The notes under the pieces: model-generated
Told to the model about the DNA's origin: nothing
Database searches by the model: none
The model's input: only the letters and a program-made list of their open reading frames with translations
From: Balneolales bacterium
Lineage (GTDB): Bacteria; Bacteroidota; Rhodothermia; Balneolales; Cyclonatronaceae
Reading direction: 5' to 3'
DNA length: 64,000 nucleotides
NCBI GenBank assembly: GCA_020832405.1
Contig: JAFIET010000006.1
Location: 1-64,000 of the forward strand
Part shown: positions 44,902-53,482 of the stretch, one piece after another
Numbering within the stretch: position 1 is the first letter of the stretch
Layout of the letters: every line of letters starts with the position of its first letter
Made by a program: the position numbers and the translations under genes

Positions 44902-45987
44902 ATGGCCAAACGAAGCAACAAAGCCGAACCGCAGCAGGAATTCGAGCGCATTATGCGGGACCTTGAAGCCGGAAAGTTCAAACCTGTTTATTTTCTGTGC
45001 GGGGATGAACCCTTATATATTGATGAACTGCAGCAGAAAATCATTGAAATGATACCGCCTGAAAGCCAATCGTTTGATTACGAGCTGCTTTATGGCAATG
45101 ATGTTGATCCGTCGCGTATCTTGGATTCAGCCAAAAGTTACGCCTTCAGCGGCGGCCGGCGCTTTGTAATTGTTCGTGAGTTCATGAAATGCACTGAGCG
45201 AAAGGTGTTGGCTGATAATACGACCCAAAAACCGGAAGCAGGCCTGGAAATCTTCATCCCGTATTTCAGCCGCCCGCTGGAATCAACGGTGCTTGTACTG
45301 ATTGATAGTCAGAAGCCTGCGGGGAATACGCGTTTTGGCAAAGCGCTGAGCCAGTCTGAGCATTGTGAGTTTTTTGTTTCGTCGGCACCTTCAGAAAAAG
45401 TAGTACTCGACTGGATTGTGGAGCGGGCTCAGAAAAAATTTGGTAAACAAATTGAGCATGAGGCCGTGCTTTATTTGTATAGTCTTGTAGGCAATAGGCT
45501 ACATGAACTGTCTAAAGAATTGGAAAAAATAAACGATTATGCGGGCAGGCGAACGGTCTTAACCAGGAAAGATGTAAAAGAAGTAGTTAAGATTTCACGT
45601 GAATACACGGCTTTTGAGCTTGCAAACGCACTTTCTGCACGGGATACAAAACTCACCCTTTACATTGCGGAACGTTTATTGCAGAATAAAGACACGGACA
45701 CAGGTGAGATTTTCAGAATGATGTCGCTGATTTACGGAAACTTCACGATTATGTGGAGTTTTCTGAAATATTCGGCTAAGGGCATGAGCCCGTCAGAAAT
45801 TGCAGTAAAGCTGAAAGTGAATGAATGGCGGCTAAAATTTCTGGCAAAGGATGCATCAAAATACAGGCCTGAAGAAATGCCGCTTATTTTTGAGGCCATT
45901 TTAGATGCCGATCGTGCAGTGAAAGGGTACAGCAAGCTTGACCCCAAAGCCGTTTTTATTTTGATGCTTAGGCGTATTCTTACCTGA
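44902..45987 (+). CDS. holA: DNA polymerase III subunit delta
   Basis: 361 residues. Clamp-loader delta: KPVYFLCGDEPLYIDELQQKI (N-terminal AAA-like domain without Walker A function), RRFVIVREFMK, a lid domain and a C-terminal collar with EVVKISREYTAFELANALSAR. Opens the beta clamp for the replicase. Preceded by about 235 bases with the asnS terminator. Confidence 0.9.
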   Translation: MAKRSNKAEPQQEFERIMRDLEAGKFKPVYFLCGDEPLYIDELQQKIIEMIPPESQSFDYELLYGNDVDPSRILDSAKSYAFSGGRRFVIVREFMKCTERKVLADNTTQKPEAGLEIFIPYFSRPLESTVLVLIDSQKPAGNTRFGKALSQSEHCEFFVSSAPSEKVVLDWIVERAQKKFGKQIEHEAVLYLYSLVGNRLHELSKELEKINDYAGRRTVLTRKDVKEVVKISREYTAFELANALSARDTKLTLYIAERLLQNKDTDTGEIFRMMSLIYGNFTIMWSFLKYSAKGMSPSEIAVKLKVNEWRLKFLAKDASKYRPEEMPLIFEAILDADRAVKGYSKLDPKAVFILMLRRILT

Positions 45988-46068
45988 GTCCGTGTTAACT
46001 AAAACCGGCAATCCGGGCTGTTCAGGAAGGTTAACTTCCGGCGGCTCCTCCTCAGGTAAGGTCATTTT

Positions 46069-46704
46069 ATGGATGATGAACAATTCCGGACAAGGGAAAA
46101 TCATTTTGAAGGACTGACAGACGAGCAGGTGATGCGCTGCTTTCAGGGTGGCAGTGATGAGGCGTTCAGCGAGTTGATGAAGCGATATGAGAGCCGCCTG
46201 TATCTTTACTTATTTCGCTACACCAGGCATCAGCAGGATACAGAGGATATTGTTCAGGAAACTTTTCTGAGGGTGTACAGCAGCCGCAACAGCTACGAAG
46301 AAATTGCGCGCTTTTCCACATGGCTTTACACGATAGCGGGTAACCTGATGCGTACCCGTTTCAGAAAACAGAAACGGCATCATGCTGTTTCCATAGATCA
46401 GGACCCGGACGACCCCGAAACCATTGTGACAGTACAGTTGCCCGATGAAAGCCCGCTGCCTGACGAACAGACCGGTAATGCGCTGATGCTGCGCGTAATT
46501 TCAGATGCTGTGAAGCAGCTGCCTTCTGAGTACCGTGAGCTGCTTGAAATGCGTGAGTACCACCATCTGAGCTATGAAGAAATTTCGAAGGCGGTGAATC
46601 TGCCTCTTGGCACGGTAAAAAGCCGCCTAAACCGCGGCCGCCTTCGGCTGAAGAAACTGCTTGCGGCTTATGTTGTGCATGAAAGTGCTTTTGCTGCTGC
46701 TTAG
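46069..46704 (+). CDS. RNA polymerase sigma-70 family factor (ECF-like)
   Basis: 211 residues. Region 2 with LTDEQVMRCFQGGSDEAFSELMKRYESRLYLYLFRYTRHQQDTEDIVQETFLRVY (core-binding and -10 recognition), region 4 with QLPSEYRELLEMREYHHLSYEEISKAVNLPLGTVKSRLNRGRLRLKKLL (-35 recognition). No regions 1 or 3, so ECF type. No anti-sigma gene follows directly; the next gene is on the opposite strand. Its regulon and signal are unknown. Follows holA by 81 bases. Confidence 0.92.
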   Translation: MDDEQFRTRENHFEGLTDEQVMRCFQGGSDEAFSELMKRYESRLYLYLFRYTRHQQDTEDIVQETFLRVYSSRNSYEEIARFSTWLYTIAGNLMRTRFRKQKRHHAVSIDQDPDDPETIVTVQLPDESPLPDEQTGNALMLRVISDAVKQLPSEYRELLEMREYHHLSYEEISKAVNLPLGTVKSRLNRGRLRLKKLLAAYVVHESAFAAA

Positions 46705-46759
46705 CCTGAGGGTTGAGCCGGGCTGCTGATTTGCCTTTTTTCTCTGTGATAAACTGAAC

Positions 46760-48244
46760 TCAGGGTGATTCCGTCCCGGTTTCTCGTTCCCTCAAAAAAT
46801 CGAGATAGCGCTGTGGCAGCGGGAAGAAGGGCTCTTCACTGATGGGGGGGAGGGATGGGAAGAGCCAGGTTTCAGGCTTATCAGGCCGCAGCTGCAGCTC
46901 GTACTGAAAACCTTCAAGACGAATGCTTTCCGGGTTTTGTATCTCCGGAATGTAACGCCCCTCTATGGTTCGGAAATATTTTAGGCTGTCGATGCCAGCC
47001 TCGCTGAAAAACATCAGTAACCGCTCTGCCGAGATCTGAATAGCAAATTCGGGCCGGTCGTTTTCATCCCGTTCGTGAATGATCATTTCTGCGTTCGGTT
47101 CAACACGCATTTGTGAGATTTCCCCCTCATCAAAATAAATCCAAAGGGAATCACCGAGAATCTGATTGAATCTTCCGGTGATGCTGTCGGGGGTTACAGC
47201 TATGGGTTTGGGGAAGGCGAACAGGTAGTCGATTTCGTCATCAGCAAGCTGAATATCAATCACTTCACCAGACAGCTGAAGGTCGCGCTGCCACAGCCTG
47301 GCTGCACCGGTGAGGCGGAAAAGACCTGAATTATCATCATAGGTCGATTCATCAGAAAGGGAGGCGTAACGCTCAGCCCAGATGCGCACGTTCTCAAAAC
47401 CGTTCACGATATTGACGGTATCCCGGTTGATAACTTCGATGCGGTTTGCCGTTAGGTAGGTAGTGTCGGTTTCAGCTTCATTCACCCGCTGCAGGCGGGC
47501 ATCGCCCCGAAGTTCACGGAAACCGGTACTGTCGCTCTGGCTGAAACGGCCCCGCATGCGTGTACGCTCCGTAAAATCTTCGAGGAAAACATTGCCCCGC
47601 AACTGATAAAAATCAGCTGAACGCACCGCATAAAGGGTGTCTGATTCCGCATATTGTGTGGAATCGGCAAGCTGAACGTTTCCGTAAAACGCAGCACTGT
47701 CCGGCAGGCTGAAATAAAATCCACGGCTTGCCTGTAGTGTACCGGCTTGGTCAACCAAACGGATTCGCTGCGGAAACTCAGCGATTTCAAATAGGAAGTT
47801 GTAGATCATTTCATGACTGAAAAGCCTTGCAGTACGGCCTTCAACCACAACACGCCCCCGAAAATGGCTCATATCGTTCAGGGTATTGTACCGGAGGCTG
47901 TCTGACCAAATGGTCTGATTATCGGTCCTGATCTGAATATTTCCGAAGGCGTCGATGAAATTCCGGTCCAGGTACTGGTACACGCTGTCAGCTTTGATAT
48001 GCAGCTCGTCGGTCTCCATTTCTACATTACCCCGCAGGATGCGTACCCTGCCTAATTCCGTAGTTTCGCCGCGCAGGCTTTCTGTAAACAGCAGGCGTAC
48101 TTGTGTTTGCGCAACGGCCTCGCCGCCAGCCGGCCAAAGCTGCGCCGATACCGATAGCAGGATCAGCAGCATTAATCTGAGCCTGAGCCTGCTGAGGTGA
48201 TGCAGGGCTATATATTGACCGGTGATGGCGTTTGCTTTAATCAT
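46760..48244 (-). CDS. OstA/LptA-like lipopolysaccharide transport protein
   Basis: 494 residues. N-terminal signal/hydrophobic segment at about 20-46, then OstA-like beta-jellyroll repeats with the GNVEMETDELHIKADSVYQY, FRGRVVVEGRT, FYGNVQLADST, YQLRGNVFLED and FRLTGAARLWQRD blocks. This is the LptA/LptD-N fold that forms the LPS bridge in the periplasm. It is much longer than LptA (about 185 aa) because of several fold copies, as in other FCB bacteria. Overlaps lptC by 8 bases, which supports a transport role. Confidence 0.82.
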   Translation of the reverse strand: MIKANAITGQYIALHHLSRLRLRLMLLILLSVSAQLWPAGGEAVAQTQVRLLFTESLRGETTELGRVRILRGNVEMETDELHIKADSVYQYLDRNFIDAFGNIQIRTDNQTIWSDSLRYNTLNDMSHFRGRVVVEGRTARLFSHEMIYNFLFEIAEFPQRIRLVDQAGTLQASRGFYFSLPDSAAFYGNVQLADSTQYAESDTLYAVRSADFYQLRGNVFLEDFTERTRMRGRFSQSDSTGFRELRGDARLQRVNEAETDTTYLTANRIEVINRDTVNIVNGFENVRIWAERYASLSDESTYDDNSGLFRLTGAARLWQRDLQLSGEVIDIQLADDEIDYLFAFPKPIAVTPDSITGRFNQILGDSLWIYFDEGEISQMRVEPNAEMIIHERDENDRPEFAIQISAERLLMFFSEAGIDSLKYFRTIEGRYIPEIQNPESIRLEGFQYELQLRPDKPETWLFPSLPPISEEPFFPLPQRYLDFLRERETGTESP

Positions 48245-48827
48245 TGATGCGGAATTGCCCGGTTACGCGGTTCAGGCGGTACTGGGTGAGGTCCTGATCG
48301 CCCACGAGTCCGTAACCGGTAATGCTGTCTTCAGGTGTGGTGATAATTACGAAACCGTTGGAGGTAAAACGGCTTCCGATTTCATCCCAGGTGAGCTGCT
48401 CGGTGCGAAGGCGGCGCTGTTCGCCGGTATGCACATCCACATCACCAATAAATTCAAACAGATACTGCCGGCTCAGAAAGCTCGCCTGATTGGCAGTTAT
48501 ATGAGTTTCGACATGCCCGAGGGAATCAAATACAGTGATTTCAACAGGAGGCCCGAACAAATCGGTGCGATTGAGGTTGGCACTTTCGCGGGTTACGCCC
48601 CGGGGAGCGGTTGCCGACACCCTAACCCGATTGCCGGCTATAATTTCGATGTGCGGGTTATTGCTTTCGGTCATGCCCGCAAGGGTATCAGCGAGCGGGT
48701 TGGGCGGTCGGTCTCTGTGCTGATCTGCATCACTGCAAGACTGCATCATAAAAGAAAAGGCTATTAGCCCTGTAATTAGGGCAAATAGCCTGAAGGTAAT
48801 GCGGCAGTGTTGTGCCAAAGCTGTCAT
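48237..48827 (-). CDS. lptC: LPS export protein LptC
   Basis: 196 residues. Hydrophobic start with lipobox FMMQSC (about 25-31), so lipoprotein-like anchoring; then the LptC beta-jellyroll (VEITVFDSLGHVETHITANQASF, FIGDVDVHTGEQRRLRTEQLTWDEIGSRFTSNGFV) with the typical I/V-F-D-G/S and L-x-W motifs. It hands LPS from LptBFG to the LptA bridge. The lptB, F and G genes are not in the window. The protein that follows (46760-48244) is its probable bridge partner. Confidence 0.85.
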   Translation of the reverse strand: MTALAQHCRITFRLFALITGLIAFSFMMQSCSDADQHRDRPPNPLADTLAGMTESNNPHIEIIAGNRVRVSATAPRGVTRESANLNRTDLFGPPVEITVFDSLGHVETHITANQASFLSRQYLFEFIGDVDVHTGEQRRLRTEQLTWDEIGSRFTSNGFVIITTPEDSITGYGLVGDQDLTQYRLNRVTGQFRIND

Positions 48828-48842
48828 GAAAAGAAATGTGGG

Positions 48843-49481
48843 TCAGGTCGTGCCAAAAATCCGGTCACCCGCATCCCCGAGCCCGGGAACAATAAATTTG
48901 TTCTCATTGAGGCGCTCGTCGAGGGCGGCAGTGATAACGGCCACATCGGGGAAATGTTTCTGCACTTCGGCTACGCCTTCAGGTGCGGCAATGAGGCAGA
49001 TAAAGCGGATTTCACGGGCCCCTTTCGATTTCAGAAACCCAATGGCATCGCAGGCGCTGCCACCGGTTGCAAGCATGGGATCAACTACAAGCACCAGTGC
49101 GTTCTCTATGCCATCAGGCACGTTCACGTAGTAATCGACCGGTTTTTTGGTAACTTCATCGCGGTACATACCAAGATGACCAACGCGTGCATCGGGCACA
49201 AAGGTTGTGATGGCATCAACCAGGCCGAGCCCTGCCCGCAAAATCGGAATTACAACGATGTTGGTATCGAGCTTGTAGCCGGTGGTTTTTTGGATGGGCG
49301 TTTCTACCTCGAAGCTGCTCAGCCCGATATTATTGAGCGCGTGATAGGCAAGGATGGTTGAGATACGCGAAAGTGCCAGCCGGAAATTGGCTGTATCGGT
49401 GCGTTTATCACGCAGGATGGTGAGATCCCGCGCGATAACCGGATGCTTGATTTCAGTAAAATTCTGAGGATTTGGCTTCAT
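48843..49481 (-). CDS. upp: Uracil phosphoribosyltransferase
   Basis: 212 residues. PRPP-binding motif VLVVDPMLATGGSACDAI, the N-terminal LRDKRTDTANFRLALSRISTILAYHA and C-terminal AALDERLNENKFIVPGLGDAGDRIFGT are standard Upp. Makes UMP from uracil and PRPP in salvage. Overlaps the stop of the upstream symporter gene by one base (TAATG). Pairs logically with the pyrimidine phosphorylase at 7.9 kb. Confidence 0.94.
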   Translation of the reverse strand: MKPNPQNFTEIKHPVIARDLTILRDKRTDTANFRLALSRISTILAYHALNNIGLSSFEVETPIQKTTGYKLDTNIVVIPILRAGLGLVDAITTFVPDARVGHLGMYRDEVTKKPVDYYVNVPDGIENALVLVVDPMLATGGSACDAIGFLKSKGAREIRFICLIAAPEGVAEVQKHFPDVAVITAALDERLNENKFIVPGLGDAGDRIFGTT

Positions 49482-51136
49482 TAATCTTCGCCTTCTTCGT
49501 CCATTTTTTTGAAGTAGGTGTTGGTGAGTTTAACAACAACGCCGCTGAGCGCAAACAGTGCAATCAGGTTGGGGATTGTCATAAGGCCCAGGGCAATATC
49601 CCCAAGCCGCCACACCAGTTCAAGTGCAATAACGGCACCTACAAAGTTCATAAAAACATAGAAAATCCGGAAAGGCAGGATGGCGCCATCCCCGAAAAGA
49701 TACTGCGCGCCACGGTCGCCGTAGTAACTCCAGCTAATGGAGGTGGAAATGGCAAACAAAAGCACGCAGATGGTAACCAGCAGGCTGCCCCAGGGCATAA
49801 TGGGCTCGAGGCCGATCTGAAATGCGCGTGCGGTAAGTGAAGCACCGTTATCGATTGCGTTCCCGAATAATCTTGCCATTTGCTCGCCTGTAGCTGTTGT
49901 GGCGGTGAGTGTGCTCAGGTTAATTTCACCAGTGAAAGGCACCTGCTGTGCGGCATCTACAAAGAGCGTGTCAACACTGAACCGGAACCGCTGTACGAGT
50001 ACATCGCTTGCCGGCAGGCCTTCCTCAAACAAAATAAGTTGGGGCAGCTCAGTGCCTGCCTGCGGAGAATTCTGTACCCATCCAAAGCTCGTATTGCCTT
50101 CAGAAAGCGAAATGGATTCAGGGTGCTTGGTATCCCAGGCACCGGTGGTGATGATTACGAGGCCCGTCATGGTGCAGACAATCAGGGTGTCGATGAAAGG
50201 TTCGAGCAGAGCTACAACGCCTTCGCGAACGGGCTCATCGGTTTTTGCAGCGGCATGCGCAATAGGTGCAGAACCCTGACCGGCTTCATTTGAAAACAAT
50301 CCGCGCTTAACACCCCACACCAGGGTAGTCATGATTGCGCCCGAGCCTACGCCGAATGCGCCTGCAACGGGGTCAAAAGCAGAAGTAACAATCAAATAGA
50401 GGGAAGGCAGTACCTGATCGTAATTAAGAATCAGAATAACAAGTGCACCAAGCACATACAGAACTGCCATAAGAGGAGTGAGGCGGGAAGTTACATAGCC
50501 GATGCGTTTAATTCCGCCAATAATTACAACGCCTACTATACTTGCGGTTATAAAGCCTGTTACCACGACCGGAACAGAAAACGAGCTTGACATTACATCA
50601 GCAACCGAGTTTGCCTGAATGGCATTGCCTGTGAAAAAAGAACAGATAACCGTAAAACCGGCAAAAGCCATAGCCATCCATTTCCAGTTGCCACCGAGCC
50701 CTTTTTCAATATAATACATAGGGCCGCCCGAAACGGAACCGTCGGCGTTTTTGGTGCGGTAATGTACCGCCAGGGTACATTCAGCATACTTAACGGCCAT
50801 ACCGAGCAGCGCGGTAACCCACATCCATACGAGCGCACCCGGCCCGCCAAAATGGATGGCAAGCGCAACACCGGCAATATTACCGATTCCAACCGTAGCG
50901 CTAAGAGCAGTGCTAAGGGCCTGGAAATGATTAACATCGCCCTCATCGTTAGGATCATCGTATTGCCCGGTTACAACTTTGAAACCGTGTTTCAGCTTTC
51001 TGAGCTGTATAAAACCGAGCCGTGCAGTAATAAAAATGCCAAAGCCCAATAAAAGTATAACCATCATCGGGAATACACTTGGTGTATCCCAAACGATTTT
51101 TTCAAGAACGTCAACAATTGACTCAAAGAATTCCAT
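49481..51136 (-). CDS. Sodium:alanine/glycine symporter (AGCS family)
   Basis: 551 residues, about ten membrane helices. AGCS marks: GDVNHFQALSTALSATVGIGNIAGVALAI (N-terminal), GPMYYIEKG, GIKRIGYVTSRLTPLMA and KRGLFSNEAGQGSAPIAHAAA. It imports small amino acids with sodium. Family members are usually about 450-490 residues; here an extra 95-residue polar, beta-rich segment (about 335-430) lies between two helices, likely outside the membrane. Position upstream of upp suggests one unit. Confidence 0.9.
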   Translation of the reverse strand: MEFFESIVDVLEKIVWDTPSVFPMMVILLLGFGIFITARLGFIQLRKLKHGFKVVTGQYDDPNDEGDVNHFQALSTALSATVGIGNIAGVALAIHFGGPGALVWMWVTALLGMAVKYAECTLAVHYRTKNADGSVSGGPMYYIEKGLGGNWKWMAMAFAGFTVICSFFTGNAIQANSVADVMSSSFSVPVVVTGFITASIVGVVIIGGIKRIGYVTSRLTPLMAVLYVLGALVILILNYDQVLPSLYLIVTSAFDPVAGAFGVGSGAIMTTLVWGVKRGLFSNEAGQGSAPIAHAAAKTDEPVREGVVALLEPFIDTLIVCTMTGLVIITTGAWDTKHPESISLSEGNTSFGWVQNSPQAGTELPQLILFEEGLPASDVLVQRFRFSVDTLFVDAAQQVPFTGEINLSTLTATTATGEQMARLFGNAIDNGASLTARAFQIGLEPIMPWGSLLVTICVLLFAISTSISWSYYGDRGAQYLFGDGAILPFRIFYVFMNFVGAVIALELVWRLGDIALGLMTIPNLIALFALSGVVVKLTNTYFKKMDEEGED

Positions 51137-51370
51137 GCGGCGTAGTTAGTTAATTGACGGGATGCTTTTGAAACGAATTTAAGAGTATAAGGCATTTTTG
51201 ATAAACATGAATAACCCAAATTCAGGATTTCCCGACAAAAGACTGAATCAAAAACCATTCTGAGTGAACTATAGCGGGAGCATTAAAGTTATATGCTTTA
51301 TTCCCGTTAAATTGGCCTTGAGTGTCATTCCTAACAATATTATCAGTACCCACAACCAAACGTTTATATC

Positions 51371-51664
51371 ATGACTAAAGCTGACATTGTTGATATCATT
51401 ACAGAGTCAACCGGTATCTCCAAAGCAGAAACAGAAGCCGTAGTTAACGGATTTCTGGACACAGTAATAGCTTCTCTTAAAGAAGGAAAAAATATAGAAT
51501 TACGCGGTTTCGGCAGTTTTAAAGTTGTGAAGCGTGCGCAGCGCGTTGCCCGTAATCCTAAAACCAATGAAGAAGTGATAGTACCTGAGCAGTACGTGCC
51601 CGTGCTGAAGGTTTCCAAAGAATTTAAGCGTGAAGTTAGCGGCAATATGCGTGTACCAGGCTGA
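51371..51664 (+). CDS. HU/IHF-family DNA-binding protein
   Basis: 97 residues. TKADIVDIITESTGISKAE, IELRGFGSFKVVKRAQRVARNPKTNE and the C-terminal arm are canonical. The DNA-contact arm reads ARNPKTNEEVIVPEQYVP; the common GRNP Gly is an Ala. Binds and bends DNA non-specifically. Preceded by a 234-base AT-rich gap that contains its promoter. Confidence 0.93.
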   Translation: MTKADIVDIITESTGISKAETEAVVNGFLDTVIASLKEGKNIELRGFGSFKVVKRAQRVARNPKTNEEVIVPEQYVPVLKVSKEFKREVSGNMRVPG

Positions 51665-51696
51665 GATTCACCCGCTGTTCATGTTTTTGGCTTAAT

Positions 51697-52494
51697 TTGA
51701 TGATTTCTGTCAGAAACCATCATAAAACATCCAAATTAATTATGTACCGCTGGTATCTTTTGTTCTTCCTGATTGCAATAGCCGGTTTATCGGTAATTAT
51801 AGCCTTTGACATGCGGTCTAAAGACCAGCAGCAACAGGAAACCGGGCAATCAACGGTTCATCACGGAGAAGGCTTCGGGCAAACAAGCGAAACTTATTTC
51901 GAGTTTCACGGTGATGTTGATGTAAGCAACCCCGAGGCAATTGCCGCACGCGTAGCTCAGATCGAGCAGCGCCTTTCTGAGATCGAACCGCTTTCAAGAA
52001 GCGCAGTACCATTTTACGGGGAACTCATGCTGCTCCATCAGCGTGTCGGCAGGCTTGATGGTGCCGCGCAGGCCAGCCGTCATATTGCCATGATTGTTAA
52101 TGACCCTCAGGATTGGTGGAATGCAGCCATGCTTAATTACAACTGGGCCGAAACTATTTCCGATACTGATCTCAGAAATCATTTTCTTTCCCTCGCGCAG
52201 GATTGTTTCGAAGAAGCACTGGCCCTCACTCAGAACGCTGAGCTGCTTACCGATTATGCGGTCGCGCTTGTTTCTATGAATCGCGATGATTACGCCCTAT
52301 CTAAACTTGAGGCTGCCATAACCAATCATGAGCCCTATTACCGTGCTTTTTTAGCTATGGGCATGATTTTGTATCATCATGATAGGATTGATGAAAGTAT
52401 TTCTTATCTTAGTCGTTCTATTGAAATAGCCGAAACGGAAGATGAAATCAAGCAGGTTCGTTCGGCTATCGCAGAAACGACCTTAAATATTTAA
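51697..52494 (+). CDS. Membrane-anchored TPR-like protein
   Basis: 265 residues. One membrane helix (about 18-35), then a polar linker and helical hairpins: WNAAMLNYNWAETISD, LAQDCFEEALALTQNAELLTDYAVAL, YRAFLAMGMILYHHDRIDESISYLSRSIEIAET. These are tetratricopeptide-type repeats (about 140-260), protein-protein scaffolds. A second start at 51742 (MYRWYLL, codon 16) is plausible. It follows HU by 32 bases. The role is unknown, but the neighbour HU and the basic peptide downstream share its direction. Confidence 0.7.
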   Translation: MMISVRNHHKTSKLIMYRWYLLFFLIAIAGLSVIIAFDMRSKDQQQQETGQSTVHHGEGFGQTSETYFEFHGDVDVSNPEAIAARVAQIEQRLSEIEPLSRSAVPFYGELMLLHQRVGRLDGAAQASRHIAMIVNDPQDWWNAAMLNYNWAETISDTDLRNHFLSLAQDCFEEALALTQNAELLTDYAVALVSMNRDDYALSKLEAAITNHEPYYRAFLAMGMILYHHDRIDESISYLSRSIEIAETEDEIKQVRSAIAETTLNI

Positions 52495-52513
52495 CATCAA
52501 AACTTATTTACCG

Positions 52514-52603
52514 ATGCCAAGCGGAAAAAAAAGAAAAAGAGCTAAAATTGCGAAGCATAAGCGCAAAAAGCGTCTGCGCAAAAACAGACATAAGAAAAAG
52601 TAA
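52514..52603 (+). CDS. AURKAIP1/COX24-domain small basic protein (bS22/mS38-like)
   Basis: 29 residues only, so below the length cutoff of many gene callers: starts MPSGKKRKRAKIAKHKRKKR and ends RKNRHKKK. All but a few residues are Lys, Arg or His. Bacteroidota-type annotation has this as an AURKAIP1/COX24 domain protein; the family is related to mitochondrial ribosomal protein mS38, and a short basic protein of this kind is found on mycobacterial small subunits. So a ribosomal role is likely. It starts 20 bases after the TPR gene and a strong terminator follows. Confidence 0.88.
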   Translation: MPSGKKRKRAKIAKHKRKKRLRKNRHKKK

Positions 52604-52632
52604 GCTTCCGTAAAGGGCTCTCCGAGTTTTCG

Positions 52633-52673
52633 AAAAAAATCACAGGTCCACCAACCATCTGTGATTTTTTTTT
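52633..52673 (+). terminator. Terminator after the small basic-protein gene
   Basis: Stem AAAAAAATCACAG with CTGTGATTTTTTTT (52633-52645 with 52659-52671), 13-base loop. Ends the HU-TPR-small protein group. Confidence 0.92.
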
Positions 52674-52687
52674 GGAATTATTTCAGC

Positions 52688-52727
52688 AAAAAGCCCCGCG
52701 ATACACATATCGTACAGGGCTTTTTTT
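52688..52727 (-). terminator. Terminator after the 215-residue hypothetical gene
   Basis: Stem AAAAAGCCC with GGGCTTTTT around an inner CGAT/ATCG pairing. Reads as a terminator on the minus strand, ending 25 bases after the stop of the gene at 52752-53399; also active in the plus direction. Confidence 0.87.
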
Positions 52728-52751
52728 ATTTTAGCATAAGGATGTGCGTAT

Positions 52752-53399
52752 TCAGGCGGCCACAGGTCTTGTTTTTCGGGCTAAATCCAAAACAAGCGAG
52801 CTTTTTCGGAGGATGTTATCGAGTTTGATGCTCACCTCATCATGAACCTCCGAAAGATTTTTTGCATCTCGGAAGGAATACTGATGGTACAGCAGTAAAG
52901 CCATTGCAGAGATATACTTGCCGTGCTGATCACCGTCAACCTCAATATGCCAGCGGTGAAGCAGTTTGCCGGTTTGAAGCATAAAGGCCATTTCCTGATT
53001 CAGTGAGTTCATCCACGAGCTTGCATAGCTGATTCTCGCATCGGCATCTCCGTTCGGAGGCAAATCGATGATTTGCTGTTCATCAAAATGCCAGGCTGTT
53101 TCGATATCAATGGTTACCGGCACTTTGCTGGAAAGCAGATCTCTTTTTTTTAGCAGCGGATGTTTGGCCATACCTTCTAATTGATTTGCAAGTTTGGCTT
53201 CCCGAAAGCTATCCCAATCCAGATTTACAGTGATCTCACGAACCCCGCAACCCGCATCTGCAGGCTCAAGGGCAAGCTCAAGACCAGCCGCATTTATTGT
53301 AGGATCATTCCAGACACGAAATTTTGACGGGTTGATGTTTCTTCTGCCAAGTTCTGTTTCAATTTTCTTTATCATTGACTTAAAAATTGGGTACTTCAT
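52752..53399 (-). CDS. Hypothetical protein
   Basis: 215 residues, not recognised. No signal peptide or membrane helix. It alternates polar strands and helices, with the middle block VPVTIDIETAWHFDEQQIIDLPPNGDADARIS and helix QYSFRDAKNLSEVHDEVSIKLDNILRKSS. Composition matches its neighbours, so it is probably a native gene and not recent transfer. It stands alone, divergent from the RqcH-like gene (83 bases between starts). Confidence 0.6.
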   Translation of the reverse strand: MKYPIFKSMIKKIETELGRRNINPSKFRVWNDPTINAAGLELALEPADAGCGVREITVNLDWDSFREAKLANQLEGMAKHPLLKKRDLLSSKVPVTIDIETAWHFDEQQIIDLPPNGDADARISYASSWMNSLNQEMAFMLQTGKLLHRWHIEVDGDQHGKYISAMALLLYHQYSFRDAKNLSEVHDEVSIKLDNILRKSSLVLDLARKTRPVAA

Positions 53400-53482
53400 A
53401 TCATATAGCCGAAGGATTTTAATTTGAATGTTGGGTTAAGAAAGTTAAGCCAGAAGCGCTTTTACACTTAGTATTTATTTCA

